Shown: in pieces, positions 38,753 to 48,378 of the stretch
Layout of the letters: each line of letters begins with the position of its first letter
Position numbering within the stretch: the stretch's first letter is position 1
Assembly: GCA_004553625.1 (NCBI GenBank)
Contig: SFKX01000017.1
Span: forward strand, 1 to 60,743
Direction of reading: 5' to 3'
Source: Clostridiales bacterium
GTDB taxonomy: Bacteria; Bacillota_A; Clostridia; Oscillospirales; Oscillospiraceae
Length of the DNA: 60,743 bases
Program-made: the position numbers and the translations under genes
The notes under the pieces: generated by a model
The model's input: only the letters and a program-made list of their open reading frames with translations
Told to the model about the DNA's origin: nothing
The model's database searches: none

Positions 38753-38762
38753 GCTCCGGGTT

Positions 38763-39935
38763 TTATCTGCTGTAGACCTCGATCTCCATGTCCGACATCG
38801 GATAGGAGCAGCAGGGGTGGAAGTAGTGGAACTGCTTATCGGCAATGCGCAGCTGCTCGTAGCGGTTGGCGTGGTATTCGCCGCTTATCAGGCGGCTCCG
38901 GCAGAAGCCGCAGTAGCCGACGCGGCACTTGTTGTTCACCGCAAGCCCCGCGCGCTCGAAGGCGGTGAGCACCGTCTCGTCGCTACGCGCCTTTATCGTG
39001 TGTACCTCGTCGCGGTAATGCACGGTGAGCGTATACTCCTTCGCCGCGCCCGCGTCATAGACGTCCTCGGTGCGCTCCATGCGGATATACTTCTGCGCAA
39101 GGCCCAGTTTGGGCAGCTCCTTGTCGAGGAAATCGCACATCGCGCCCGGGCCGACGACGTAGATGCTGTACGGCTCCGCACCCGCATATTTTTTAATGAG
39201 CTCCGCCGAGATGAAGCCCGACTCAAAGCCCTCCTTCTTCTCCTCGCTGAGGATGTAAACCACCTTGAACTTGGGGTTTCGCGCAGCAATGGCGTCGAAG
39301 TCGGCGCGGAACACGAGGTCTGCCTCCGTCCTGGCGCCGTAGAGCAGGGTCATCTCGAAGTCCTCCGTCCCCTCGTCTATGGCCTTGGCCATGGACATGA
39401 AGGGCGTTATTCCGCTGCCGCCCGCGAGAGCCACAACGTGCTTGCAGTCGCGGATGCCCGAGTGGGTGATATGGCCGCCCGGCTCCGTGGCGGTGAGTTT
39501 GTCGCCTACCTTCGCCTCGTTGTGCAGCCAGACGGAGAGGAAGCCGCCCTCCTTGAGCTTGACGGTTACGCGGTATTTGCCCGCGAGCGCCTCCTTGGGG
39601 CTGGACGAGAGCGAGTAGGTGCGCCGCGCGACGGAACCGGCCAGCTCCGTGCGCAGGTTTATGTAGCTGCCCGCCTTGAAGGGCGCGAGCTGTGTCGTAC
39701 CTGCCTCGGTATCCGGCACGAGGATGAAGCTCTTCGCGTCGTGCGTCTCCTGCACGATTTCGGCTATTTTGAGGTACTGCGCCTTCGGGTGCAGCCTTTT
39801 TGCCAGCTCATTGACCTTATAGGTCTCCGGCAGGGGTTTGGCCTCGGCGGAGGCTATCATCTCCGCGCGGTCTCGGCGCAGGTTCTTGAATTTCAGCATG
39901 TCGAACACGCCGATGAGTCCGACTTTTACCTTCAT
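38763..39935 (-). CDS. Ferredoxin reductase-type flavoprotein with 2Fe-2S domain
   Basis: 390 residues. After an N-terminal stretch of ~55 residues come an FAD-binding barrel (RRTYSLSS), an NAD(P)-binding domain (LAGGSGITPFMSMAKA, YGARTEADLVFRADF) and a C-terminal plant-type ferredoxin (CRVGYCGFCRSRL with a last Cys near the end). It moves electrons from NAD(P)H through FAD to 2Fe-2S. It starts one base after the stop of a CrtI-like flavoprotein gene, so it is probably its redox partner. Confidence 0.88.
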   Translation of the reverse strand: MKVKVGLIGVFDMLKFKNLRRDRAEMIASAEAKPLPETYKVNELAKRLHPKAQYLKIAEIVQETHDAKSFILVPDTEAGTTQLAPFKAGSYINLRTELAGSVARRTYSLSSSPKEALAGKYRVTVKLKEGGFLSVWLHNEAKVGDKLTATEPGGHITHSGIRDCKHVVALAGGSGITPFMSMAKAIDEGTEDFEMTLLYGARTEADLVFRADFDAIAARNPKFKVVYILSEEKKEGFESGFISAELIKKYAGAEPYSIYVVGPGAMCDFLDKELPKLGLAQKYIRMERTEDVYDAGAAKEYTLTVHYRDEVHTIKARSDETVLTAFERAGLAVNNKCRVGYCGFCRSRLISGEYHANRYEQLRIADKQFHYFHPCCSYPMSDMEIEVYSR

Positions 39936-39936
39936 C

Positions 39937-41472
39937 TTACTCAGCCTCCTTCTTCATGTCCATGAGCGTGAACTTGGCGGCGAGGTTGCCGGACTGGTAG
40001 GACGAGTTGAAGCCCGAGCCGCGCATGGCGTGCCCGCCGCAGAAGTGCAGGCCCGGGAGGTGCTTTTCGTTGTACATGCACATGATGCGCGGCATCATGT
40101 TGTCCAGACCTGTGAGCAGGTAGCCGTAGATTGCGCCCTGGGGCGCGCCCGTGTAATGCGCATAAGTCACAGGCGTGCCGACCTCGATCTCCTCGATGCA
40201 GTCGCGTATCTTCGCGCCCGTGGCCTTCTCGAAGCCGTCTATGAGGCAGTTGGCCATCTTCTCCTTGATGTCAAAGTAGTTCTCTTCGTTCGCGATATCG
40301 CCGAAGAAGTCGGAGAAATACAGCGAGGTGAAGTAGAGGATAGTGGTCCCCTTAGGCGAGCAGTCGGGCAGGGCGGCGTTGAGGCAGACCGTGACCTGCG
40401 CCGGGTTTTCGATGCTCTCCATGCCGCCGAACTCGGCCTTGGTGTCGAGCGAGTGATAGATGAAATAGCTGTAGTCGTTCAGACCAAGCTCCTCGTGGGA
40501 CTTGTTCAGGCCGAGGAACATAGAGACGCCGCGGCCCGCAAGCCCGCGCGCGTTTGCGAGCTTCAGTTCCTCCTCGGGGATATCGGCCTTATCGACCATC
40601 TTGCCGTACACAAGGTGGGGCGAGGCGTTGCTGACGACGTGCTCCGTCGCGACCTCTTTGCCGTCGGCAAAGCGTACGCCGGCTACCTTGCCGTTTTTCG
40701 TGATGATATGCTCGACCTCGGCGTTATACCAGATCTCGCCGCCCTTTTCGATGATGGTATCCGCGAGGGCGCAGCTGATGCCGTGGGAGCGGTTCTTGGG
40801 TATCTGCGCGCCGTGGGTGATGTAGAGGTTCACCATCATGGCGTAGTGCAGGAAGCTCAGCTGGTCCTCAGGCGTGCCGAGATAGGACCAGTAGACGTTT
40901 ATGATCTCTTGCGCCTTCTTAGGCATTTTTATGGCGTTCAGCACCTTGTCGATGGGGTAGGCGGCGACGCGCATGAAGTTCGGGTATTCGCTCTTGAGGA
41001 CGGCCGTGTCGGGGTTGCCGCGCATCTTGGTGAGGTAGGCCATGGCCCTGCGGCACTCGTCCGCGAGGGCGAAGAAGGTGGTCGTGGACTCGCGGCTGCC
41101 GGGGACGTAGGATTCCATCTTGTCGATGAAGTTCTGCACGCCGAAGGGCATGGTATAGTCCTCGCCCGTGTCGAGAGTGATGGCCCTGTAGGCCTCAGGG
41201 ACCGTGACGAACTCGATCTTGTCGAGCACGCCCAGCTCCTCAAAGAGAGCGTAGAGATTGCCGCTGTTGCCGGGTGTACCGAAGTCGCAGAGCTCGTGGA
41301 GCGAGGCCTCAAACTCGAAGCGCCCGCGCACAAAGCTGGTGGCGAAGCCGCCGGGGAGGTTGTGCCGCTCCGCGAGCAGGACCTTTTTGCCCGCGTCTGC
41401 CAGCGTCAGCGCCGCGGCAAGCCCGCCGTTGCCCGCGCCTATCACCACGGCGTCGTAGTGCAAAGCTGCCAA
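39937..41472 (-). CDS. CrtI/phytoene desaturase-like FAD-dependent oxidoreductase
   Basis: 511 residues. DAVVIGAGNGGLAAALTLADAGKKVLLAERHNLPGG is cut here to its essential part, GAGNGGLAAALTLA, the FAD dinucleotide fold; the C-terminal FCGGHAMRGSGFNSSYQSG matches the COG1233 family that includes phytoene desaturases, carotene isomerases and retinol saturases. No other carotenoid genes are nearby, and the NAD(P)H-fed partner suggests reduction (saturation) rather than desaturation. TTG start. Confidence 0.83.
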   Translation of the reverse strand: MAALHYDAVVIGAGNGGLAAALTLADAGKKVLLAERHNLPGGFATSFVRGRFEFEASLHELCDFGTPGNSGNLYALFEELGVLDKIEFVTVPEAYRAITLDTGEDYTMPFGVQNFIDKMESYVPGSRESTTTFFALADECRRAMAYLTKMRGNPDTAVLKSEYPNFMRVAAYPIDKVLNAIKMPKKAQEIINVYWSYLGTPEDQLSFLHYAMMVNLYITHGAQIPKNRSHGISCALADTIIEKGGEIWYNAEVEHIITKNGKVAGVRFADGKEVATEHVVSNASPHLVYGKMVDKADIPEEELKLANARGLAGRGVSMFLGLNKSHEELGLNDYSYFIYHSLDTKAEFGGMESIENPAQVTVCLNAALPDCSPKGTTILYFTSLYFSDFFGDIANEENYFDIKEKMANCLIDGFEKATGAKIRDCIEEIEVGTPVTYAHYTGAPQGAIYGYLLTGLDNMMPRIMCMYNEKHLPGLHFCGGHAMRGSGFNSSYQSGNLAAKFTLMDMKKEAE

Positions 41473-41647
41473 ATTATATCACCGTACCTTTCTTTCAATC
41501 TGTGGCCATACCACGAGTATATACCAGCCCCGCCCAAATTGGAATAGGGAAAATTAATTTTTTAACGTATCTGAAAAAGTTCGTGCGTTTTGGAAATGCC
41601 TGTGATATATTATTAAATTAGTATTTTTTGAAGGGAACGAAGCGGAA

Positions 41648-42508
41648 ATGAAGATAAGCGACATACTCAGAGAGGACAAAATAACGCTGACCTACGAGGT
41701 TTTTCCGCCCCGCGCGGGCGATACATATGAGTCCGTGGCGGAGAAGGCTCGCACGATAGCCGGACTGCACCCGGCCTTCATGAGCGTGACATACGGCGCG
41801 GGCGGCGGCACTAGCGCGTACACGGTAGAGCTGGCCTCGGATATCTCCAGGCGCTTCGGCGTGGAGTCCCTGGCGCACCTCACCTGCGTGTCCTCGACTA
41901 AGGAGCAGGTCGCACAGCTGCTGGCGAGGCTGCGTGAGCACGGTGTGCAGAACATACTCGCGCTCAGGGGAGACATACCAGAGGCGGGTCCCACATGCAC
42001 GGACTACGCCTACGCCGCGGAGCTCGTCCGTGACATCAAGGCCCAGGGCGACTTCTGCGTCGGCGGAGCCTGCTATCCCGAGGGCCATCCCGAGGCGGGC
42101 GGAAAGATCAACGATATCGAGCACCTCAAGGAGAAGGTGGATGCCGGCTGCGAGTTCCTCATAACGCAGATGTTCTTTGATAACAGCATTTTCTATAATT
42201 TTCTCTACCGCATCCGCGAGCGGGGGATCGAGGTGCCGGTCATCGCCGGGATAATGCCGGTGACGAACCGGAAACAGATAAAGCGCATAACCCAGCTCTC
42301 CGGAAACTACCTGCCGGAGAAGTTCAAGGCCGTGGTGGACCGCTTCGGAGACGACCCTGCGGCTATGCGACAGGCCGGCGTGGCCTATGCCACAGGCCAG
42401 ATAATCGACCTCATGGCGAACGGCGTGAACCACATCCACGTGTTCACGATGAACAAGCCCGAGGTCGCCCAGGGCATCCACGCGAGCCTCTCGGAGCTGC
42501 TCAAGTGA
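41648..42508 (+). CDS. metF: Methylenetetrahydrofolate reductase
   Basis: 286 residues. TYEVFPPRAG at the N-terminus (catalytic Glu), SVTYGAGGGTS, NILALRGD and DFCVGGACYPEGHPE are MetF hallmarks. It makes 5-methyl-THF for MetH encoded two genes on. The stop overlaps the next start (GTGA). No SAM or cobalamin riboswitch was recognised in the 175 bases upstream. Confidence 0.95.
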   Translation: MKISDILREDKITLTYEVFPPRAGDTYESVAEKARTIAGLHPAFMSVTYGAGGGTSAYTVELASDISRRFGVESLAHLTCVSSTKEQVAQLLARLREHGVQNILALRGDIPEAGPTCTDYAYAAELVRDIKAQGDFCVGGACYPEGHPEAGGKINDIEHLKEKVDAGCEFLITQMFFDNSIFYNFLYRIRERGIEVPVIAGIMPVTNRKQIKRITQLSGNYLPEKFKAVVDRFGDDPAAMRQAGVAYATGQIIDLMANGVNHIHVFTMNKPEVAQGIHASLSELLK

Positions 42509-43161
42509 GCACCGAGACCCCGAACTGGCGGGAGATATTCCGCTATCTCGGCTACAAAAACGGCGCGCGGCCCGAGGGCGCGGCGCTGGAGATGATAGAG
42601 CAGGCGGAGCAAAAGGTGCGCGATGCCGCGGAGCCTAAAAGCGCCCACCGGCTCATGGAGCTGAGCTTCCCCGCCGGGGGCGCTGTGCTGATAGGCAATG
42701 TCCGCATAGAGAGCGCGGCGCTCCGGCGGAATTTGGAGGGCTGTACGGGCGCGTACCTCTTTGCCGCCACGCTCGGTGCGGGCGTTGACCGGCTCATCTC
42801 GCGGCTCACAGCGCTGGGCAGGTCGAGCGAGGCCCTCGCGGCCCAGGCCGCCGCCGCGGCGCTCATTGAGGACTACTGTGACGAGGTGAACGACGCCCTC
42901 CAGCGCGAGGCCGCCGCGCGGGGCCTGAAGCTCAGGCCGAGATTCAGCCCCGGTTACGGGGACTTCTCCATAGCTCACCAGCGCGACATCACGCGCGAGC
43001 TCGACACGGCGCGGCGGCTCGGCCTCACCGTGACGGAGAGCCTCATGCTTGCGCCCATGAAGTCCGTCACAGCGGTCATCGGTCTTTCGGAGGCGGGCGG
43101 CTGCACGGGCGGCGGATGCGAGGCCTGCGCAAAGACAGACTGCGATTTCAGGAGGCTCTGA
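42505..43161 (+). CDS. MetH activation-domain-like protein
   Basis: 218 residues. Corresponds to the C-terminal activation domain of cobalamin-dependent methionine synthase: RPRFSPGYGDFSIAHQRDI contains the S-adenosylmethionine-binding R-x-x-x-PGYG, and a Cys-rich tail (GCTGGGCEACAKTDCDF) follows. It should help reductively remethylate inactive cob(II)alamin of the MetH encoded next. GTG start overlapping metF. Confidence 0.9.
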   Translation: MSTETPNWREIFRYLGYKNGARPEGAALEMIEQAEQKVRDAAEPKSAHRLMELSFPAGGAVLIGNVRIESAALRRNLEGCTGAYLFAATLGAGVDRLISRLTALGRSSEALAAQAAAAALIEDYCDEVNDALQREAAARGLKLRPRFSPGYGDFSIAHQRDITRELDTARRLGLTVTESLMLAPMKSVTAVIGLSEAGGCTGGGCEACAKTDCDFRRL

Positions 43162-43162
43162 G

Positions 43163-45541
43163 ATGGATATAAGGGAAGTGCTGGGCAAGCGCCGCCTCTT
43201 TTTGGACGGCGGCACGGGTACGAGCCTGCAAAAGATGGGTCTCAAAGCCGGTGAGCGGCCGGAGACCTGGAACCTGCTTCACCCGGAGCGGATAGAAGCC
43301 CTGCACCGCGCCTACCTCGATGCGGGCGCGGACGTCATCTACACGAACACCTTCGGCGCGAACCGGCTCAAGTACCCCGAGGGCGGCGAGTTTGCGCTCG
43401 AGGATATCGTAAAATCGGCGGTGGATATTGCAAAGCGGGCGCAAATTGCCTGCGGGCGCGAGGGGGATTCCTGGGTCGCGCTGGACATCGGGCCGTCAGG
43501 GAAGCTTCTCAAGCCTTTGGGCGACCTGAACTTCGAGGACGCCGTCTCTCTCTTTGCCGAGGTCGTGAGATGCGGCGCGGCGGCGGGAGCCGACCTTGTC
43601 GTCGTCGAGACGATGGGCGACAGCTACGAGCTGAAGGCGGCGGTGCTGGCCGCTAAGGAGAACTCGGAGCTGCCGGTGATCGCCACAGCCGCCTTTGACG
43701 AGCGGGCGCGGCTGCTGACGGGCGGTACGCCAGAGGCGGTGACGGCGCTGCTCGAGGGCCTGCGCGTGGATGCGCTGGGCCTCAACTGCGGCCTCGGCCC
43801 GGATGAGATGCTGACCATAGCGGAGCGGTTCGCGGCGGCTGCGAGCATACCCGTCGCCGCTGCGCCGAACGCGGGCCTGCCGCGATCGGTGGAGGGCCGG
43901 ACGGTGTTTGAGCTCTCGCCTGGGGACTTCGCGGAGGGCATGGCGAGGATAGCGGAGGCGGGCGCGCAGCTGCTCGGCGGCTGCTGCGGCACGACGCCGG
44001 AGCACATCGCAGCGCTGGTGAATCGCTGCCGCGAGCTGCCCTTCGCGGAGCCGGTCAAAAAGCACAGGACGGTCGTCAGCTCCTTCTCCACGGCGGTGGA
44101 GCTGGGCGCGGGACCGGTCATCGTGGGCGAGCGGATAAACCCCACGGGCAAGCCGAGGCTCAAGGAGGCGCTCAGGACGGAGAACATGGAGTATTTGCTC
44201 TCCGAGGGCGCGGCGCAGGAGGACGCGGGCGCGCAGATACTGGACGTGAACGTCGGCCTGCCGGGCGTGGACGAGCCGGCCATGCTGGAGCGCGCGGTCT
44301 GCGCCCTGCAGGGCGTCACGGGGTTGCCGCTGCAGCTGGACAGCTCGGACCCCGCGGCGCTCGAGCGGGCCATGCGGCGCTATAACGGCAAGCCGATGAT
44401 AAATTCCGTGAGCGCGAAGGCCGAGAGCATGGCGGCGGTGTTCCCGCTGGTGCAGAAATACGGCGGCGTGGTCGTGGGCCTCGCGCTCGACGAGGGCGGC
44501 ATACCGGAGACGCCGGAGGGCCGCGTCGCCTGCGCGGAGCGCATATACGAGACGGCGACGCAGTACGGCATAGCGCGCGAGGACGTGGTCATCGACACGC
44601 TGACGCTCACCGTGTCCTCTGAGCCGCAGGCGGCGCAGGTAACGCTCGAGGCCCTGCGGCGCATCCACGCGCGCGGCGGGCGGACGATACTGGGCGTCTC
44701 AAACGTGAGCTTCGGCCTGCCGGCGAGGGAGAAAGTGAACTCGGCCTTCCTGACGCTGGCGCTCGAGGCCGGGCTGGACTGCGCGATTATGAACCCGCTC
44801 TCGGCGGCTATGATGAGCGCGTGGCGGGCCTTCGCCGTGCTGTCGGCGCGGGACGCAAGGTGCGAGGACTATATCGCGCACGAGTCGGGAGCGGAGACGA
44901 AGCCTCAGACGCAGGCGGCGGGCATGACGCTCGGCACGTGCATCGAAAAGGGCCTCGCGGACGCGGCCTCGGCGGAGGCAAAGCGGCTCGTCGCGGGCGG
45001 CACAGAGCCGCTGGATGCCATCAACTCGGAGCTTATCCCGGCGCTGGACAGGGTCGGCAGGGGCTTCGAGGCGGGCGAGATATATCTGCCGCAGCTGCTC
45101 ATGAGCGCGGAGGCGGCGGGCGCGGCCTTTGAGGCGCTCAAGGCTGGGATGAAGGGCGACCGCGGCAGCGAGTACCCCGGCAAGATAGTCATTGCAACGG
45201 TGAAGGGAGACATCCACGACATCGGCAAGAACATCGTGCGTACGCTGCTTGAGAACTACGGCTTTGACGTCACAGACCTTGGCAAGGATGTGCCGCCGGA
45301 GGCGGTGCTGGAGGCGGCGTCGAAGGAGGGCGTGCGGCTCGTTGGCCTCTCGGCGCTCATGACCACCACCGTCGCCGCCATGGCCGAGACGATAAAGTTG
45401 CTGCAGAGCAAGCTCCCGGGCATAAAGATCATGGTGGGCGGCGCGGTGCTTAACGAGGATTATGCCAAGCAGATAGGCGCGGACTTCTATGGAAAGGACG
45501 CCATGGCCTCTGTGAGATATGCAAAAGAGATATGCTCCTGA
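43163..45541 (+). CDS. metH: Cobalamin-dependent methionine synthase, lacking activation domain
   Basis: 792 residues, against ~1200 in the full-length enzyme. Homocysteine domain (LDGGTGTSLQKMG; zinc Cys in GLNCG and GGCCGT), pterin domain from ~310 (VGERINPTGKPRLKEAL), cobalamin cap and B12 domain with DIHDIGKN (axial H685). The missing activation domain is encoded by the preceding gene, one base away. It transfers methyl from methyl-THF to homocysteine. Confidence 0.94.
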   Translation: MDIREVLGKRRLFLDGGTGTSLQKMGLKAGERPETWNLLHPERIEALHRAYLDAGADVIYTNTFGANRLKYPEGGEFALEDIVKSAVDIAKRAQIACGREGDSWVALDIGPSGKLLKPLGDLNFEDAVSLFAEVVRCGAAAGADLVVVETMGDSYELKAAVLAAKENSELPVIATAAFDERARLLTGGTPEAVTALLEGLRVDALGLNCGLGPDEMLTIAERFAAAASIPVAAAPNAGLPRSVEGRTVFELSPGDFAEGMARIAEAGAQLLGGCCGTTPEHIAALVNRCRELPFAEPVKKHRTVVSSFSTAVELGAGPVIVGERINPTGKPRLKEALRTENMEYLLSEGAAQEDAGAQILDVNVGLPGVDEPAMLERAVCALQGVTGLPLQLDSSDPAALERAMRRYNGKPMINSVSAKAESMAAVFPLVQKYGGVVVGLALDEGGIPETPEGRVACAERIYETATQYGIAREDVVIDTLTLTVSSEPQAAQVTLEALRRIHARGGRTILGVSNVSFGLPAREKVNSAFLTLALEAGLDCAIMNPLSAAMMSAWRAFAVLSARDARCEDYIAHESGAETKPQTQAAGMTLGTCIEKGLADAASAEAKRLVAGGTEPLDAINSELIPALDRVGRGFEAGEIYLPQLLMSAEAAGAAFEALKAGMKGDRGSEYPGKIVIATVKGDIHDIGKNIVRTLLENYGFDVTDLGKDVPPEAVLEAASKEGVRLVGLSALMTTTVAAMAETIKLLQSKLPGIKIMVGGAVLNEDYAKQIGADFYGKDAMASVRYAKEICS

Positions 45542-45550
45542 ACCGGACGA

Positions 45551-45584
45551 AAAATGCGCGGCTTCAAGGCCGCGCATTTTTATG
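45551..45584 (+). terminator. Terminator of the metF-metH operon
   Basis: AAAATGCGCGGC-TTCAAG-GCCGCGCATTTT then T. Confidence 0.88.
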
Positions 45585-45654
45585 TAAACCAGTCGGCCCT
45601 GCGGCCTGCATACTCCGCAGCTTGGCGGCATAGTCTGTTTGGGGGGTGTGGTCT

Positions 45655-46137
45655 ATGCTGGGACGGTATCCGGTGACGATAGGGGGCGAGACCAGGGGGG
45701 AGCTCCAAGTTTCTAAGGACGGGGCGGTCTGGCTCTTTGAGGCGGAGGCGGAGGACCCCGGCGGGCTGCTGCGCCTGTCCGTCTACGGCGAGGGGCGCGA
45801 GGGCTATCTCGGCGTCATGTCGCCGGGGCGCGGGGGCAGGGTTAAGCTCAGAAAGCGGCTCTCCCGCACGGATCTGCGGGGCTTTCCGGAAAAAATCGAA
45901 TACGCCGCGCCGGCAGGCCAGCTCGCAGTGGAAGCAAAGCCGGAACCGGAAGAGCCTCAGCAGACCCCGGGCGGGGGAGAAACGCTCTGGTACTCGGCGC
46001 CCGACGGCACGCTTTCCAGCTTTGACGGGACGCGCCTGCTCGTTGCCCTGCCGGCGGCGGACCCGCGTGTGCCGCCCTGGGCGGGAGATCTCGTCCGCGT
46101 CATCAACGGGCGCAAATACGTTGTATTTCCGTGGTGA
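45655..46137 (+). CDS. Hypothetical protein
   Basis: 160 residues from the ATG at 45655 (GGGGGGT eight bases upstream). No characterised family. Beta-rich N-terminal half (YPVTIGGETRGELQVSKDG, GYLGVMSPG, KLRKRLSRTDLRGFPEKI), an acidic Pro/Glu linker near 100-115, and a short C-terminal domain ending VVFPW. The N-terminal pattern resembles hypothetical proteins I recall from gut Oscillospirales. It lies alone between metH and pdp, in the same direction. Confidence 0.7.
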   Translation: MLGRYPVTIGGETRGELQVSKDGAVWLFEAEAEDPGGLLRLSVYGEGREGYLGVMSPGRGGRVKLRKRLSRTDLRGFPEKIEYAAPAGQLAVEAKPEPEEPQQTPGGGETLWYSAPDGTLSSFDGTRLLVALPAADPRVPPWAGDLVRVINGRKYVVFPW

Positions 46138-46182
46138 AAATGTTAAAATAAAGGGCATCCAGGCAACAAAGGAGAGATCGCC

Positions 46183-47487
46183 ATGCATATGCCCGAGATA
46201 ATAGCAAAAAAACGCGACGGCGCCGAGCTGTCGAGAGAAGAGATAGAGTTCGTCATAGACGGATATACCAGGGGAGAGATCCCCGATTACCAGGTCTCCG
46301 CCCTGCTGATGGCCATAGTCTGGCGCGGAATGTCCCGGCGCGAGACCTCGGACCTCACCATGGCCATGGTCCGCAGCGGGGACACGATGGACCTCAGCTC
46401 AATAAGCGGGGTCAAGGCGGACAAGCATTCCACGGGCGGCGTCGGGGACAAGACCTCGCTTGCGCTGCTGCCCATGGTGGCCAGCTGCGGCGTCAGGATG
46501 GCCAAAATGTCCGGGCGCGGCCTCGGCCACACCGGCGGTACGCTGGACAAGCTTGAGAGCTTCCCCGGCTTCTCCAGCGCCCTGGACGAGCAGAGCTTCC
46601 TGCGCCAGGTGGAGGAGGTCGGCTTTGCCATCGCCGGGCAGACTGCAAACTTGGACCCCGCGGATAAAAAACTCTACGCCCTGCGCGACGTGACCGCCAC
46701 GGTCCAGTCCATCCCGCTCATCGTCAGCAGCATCATGTCCAAAAAGCTCGCCGCGGGCGCGGACGTCATCGTCCTGGACGTCAAGTGCGGCGGCGGGGCA
46801 TTCATGAAAACCCTGGAGGAGGCGCAGGTCCTCGCCCGTGAGATGGTCGAGATCGGCCGCATGAACGGCAGGCGCACCGTCGCCTGCATCACAGATATGG
46901 AAGAGCCCCTGGGCAGCGCCGTCGGCAACGCGCTGGAGGTGAAGGAGGCCATAGCCCTGCTGCGCGGGGAGTTCGGCGGCGAGTTCCTCGAGCTCTGTCT
47001 CACGCTCGGCGCCTGCATCCTCACCGAGAGCGGCGCCGCCGAAAATGACGCTGCGGCCCGCGAACGGCTCAAGGCCGCCATCGCGGACGGCTCCGCACTC
47101 GCCAAACTCGCGGAGTTCGTCAAGGCCCAGGGCGGGGACGAGCGCGCCGTCTACGACGTCTCGCTGCTGCCCCAGGCGCCCGTCGTCATGCCCGCGCCAT
47201 CGCCTGTTTCGGGTTATGTAAACCACATCGACGCTGAGAAGGTCGGGCTTGTGAGCATGCATCTGGGCGGGGGACGGGAGACTAAGGACTCTGACATCGA
47301 CCTTTCGGTGGGCTTGCTCCTGCTGAGGAAGGTCGGGGACCGAGTCGAGGTGGGAGAGTCCCTGGCAGTCATCCACGCAGCGGACGAGGCCGCCGCGCTC
47401 AGGGCGGCGGAGGAGCTGGCCGGGGCCTACAGCATAGTCCCTGAGAAACCCGTGAGGCCGCCCTTCATCCGTGACATCGTCCGCTGA
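46183..47487 (+). CDS. pdp: Pyrimidine-nucleoside phosphorylase
   Basis: 434 residues. MPEIIAKKRDGAELSREEI at the start, KADKHSTGGVGDKTSL (phosphate binding), SGRGLGHTGGTLDKLES and DVKCGGGAFMKT are signatures of the thymidine/pyrimidine phosphorylase family. Cleaves uridine, thymidine or deoxyuridine to base and sugar phosphate. GGAGAG precedes the ATG. The metallo-hydrolase gene starts nine bases after its stop. Confidence 0.93.
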   Translation: MHMPEIIAKKRDGAELSREEIEFVIDGYTRGEIPDYQVSALLMAIVWRGMSRRETSDLTMAMVRSGDTMDLSSISGVKADKHSTGGVGDKTSLALLPMVASCGVRMAKMSGRGLGHTGGTLDKLESFPGFSSALDEQSFLRQVEEVGFAIAGQTANLDPADKKLYALRDVTATVQSIPLIVSSIMSKKLAAGADVIVLDVKCGGGAFMKTLEEAQVLAREMVEIGRMNGRRTVACITDMEEPLGSAVGNALEVKEAIALLRGEFGGEFLELCLTLGACILTESGAAENDAAARERLKAAIADGSALAKLAEFVKAQGGDERAVYDVSLLPQAPVVMPAPSPVSGYVNHIDAEKVGLVSMHLGGGRETKDSDIDLSVGLLLLRKVGDRVEVGESLAVIHAADEAAALRAAEELAGAYSIVPEKPVRPPFIRDIVR

Positions 47488-47496
47488 GGTGATGAA

Positions 47497-48309
47497 ATGA
47501 GGATCTGCTGCCTCATGGACAACAGGGCCCGCGAGGGCTTCGCCGCGGAGCACGGCCTGAGCCTCTGGATAGAGGCCGCGGGCAAAAAGCTGCTTTTCGA
47601 CGCGGGCGAGAGCGGGGCCTTTGCGGAAAACGCGCAGAGGCTGGGCATAGAGCTCGCCCAGGCGGACGCGGCCGTGCTCTCGCATGGGCATTACGACCAC
47701 GCCGGGGGCATGGAGCGCTTTCTGGAGCTCAACTCCGGGGCGCGGCTCTATCTCCGGCGCGGGGCGGAGGAGCCGCACTGGTCGCTCAGCACGGGCGAGC
47801 GGCGCTACATCGGCCTTTCGGAGCGGCTTTTGGCGAGCGGCAGGCTCGCCTGGCTGGACGGGTACTTCGAGCTCTTCCCGGGCCTGCGTCTTTTCGGGAC
47901 GGGGCCGGGCGGGGAGCTGGTCCCGGAGGCCAACGCCGTACTGCTCGGTCCGGACGGCCTGAGCCGGGACGACTTCCGCCACGAGCAGAGCCTGATGATA
48001 GAAGAAGAGGGCAGACTTGTCCTCATCTCCGGCTGCTCACACTGCGGCATAGTAAACATCCTTCGCCGCTGCGAAGAGCTTGCGGGCCGCTCGCCGGACC
48101 TTGTCATCGGCGGATTCCACCTCGCCATACCCGGAACGGACGGCATGGACGCGGAATATGTGGACGCCGTCGCCGCCAGGCTCCTGGCTCGACCCGGTAT
48201 GCGCTGCTGCACCGGCCACTGCACGGGCGAGCGTTCCCTGGTCAGGCTGCGGGAGCTCATGGGCGAGAGGGTCCGGGAGCTGAACGCAGGCGACATATTG
48301 GAATTTTGA
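47497..48309 (+). CDS. Metallo-beta-lactamase fold hydrolase
   Basis: 270 residues. Metal motif SHGHYDHAGG near 63-72, a later SGCSHCG and GGFHL. Resembles the subgroup linked to dihydropterin/ribofuranosyl-aminobenzene phosphate synthase (COG1237). Strong SD GAGGTGATGAA. Co-transcribed with pdp. Substrate unknown. Confidence 0.85.
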   Translation: MRICCLMDNRAREGFAAEHGLSLWIEAAGKKLLFDAGESGAFAENAQRLGIELAQADAAVLSHGHYDHAGGMERFLELNSGARLYLRRGAEEPHWSLSTGERRYIGLSERLLASGRLAWLDGYFELFPGLRLFGTGPGGELVPEANAVLLGPDGLSRDDFRHEQSLMIEEEGRLVLISGCSHCGIVNILRRCEELAGRSPDLVIGGFHLAIPGTDGMDAEYVDAVAARLLARPGMRCCTGHCTGERSLVRLRELMGERVRELNAGDILEF

Positions 48310-48317
48310 ACGATAAA

Positions 48318-48360
48318 AGGCGCGCCGTGGGGATACGCACGGCGCGCCTGGGATTTTGGG
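48318..48360. terminator. Terminator, MBL hydrolase / oxidoreductase operon
   Basis: AGGCGCGCCGTG and CACGGCGCGCCT, 12 pairs with an eight-base loop, between convergent units. Confidence 0.75.
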
Positions 48361-48378
48361 ATATTTTTATGCGGGGGT

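Noticed and set aside
41473..41647. SAM or cobalamin riboswitch before metF
   Set aside because: I looked for the S-box and B12-box sequence elements and found neither; the region is short and AT-rich.
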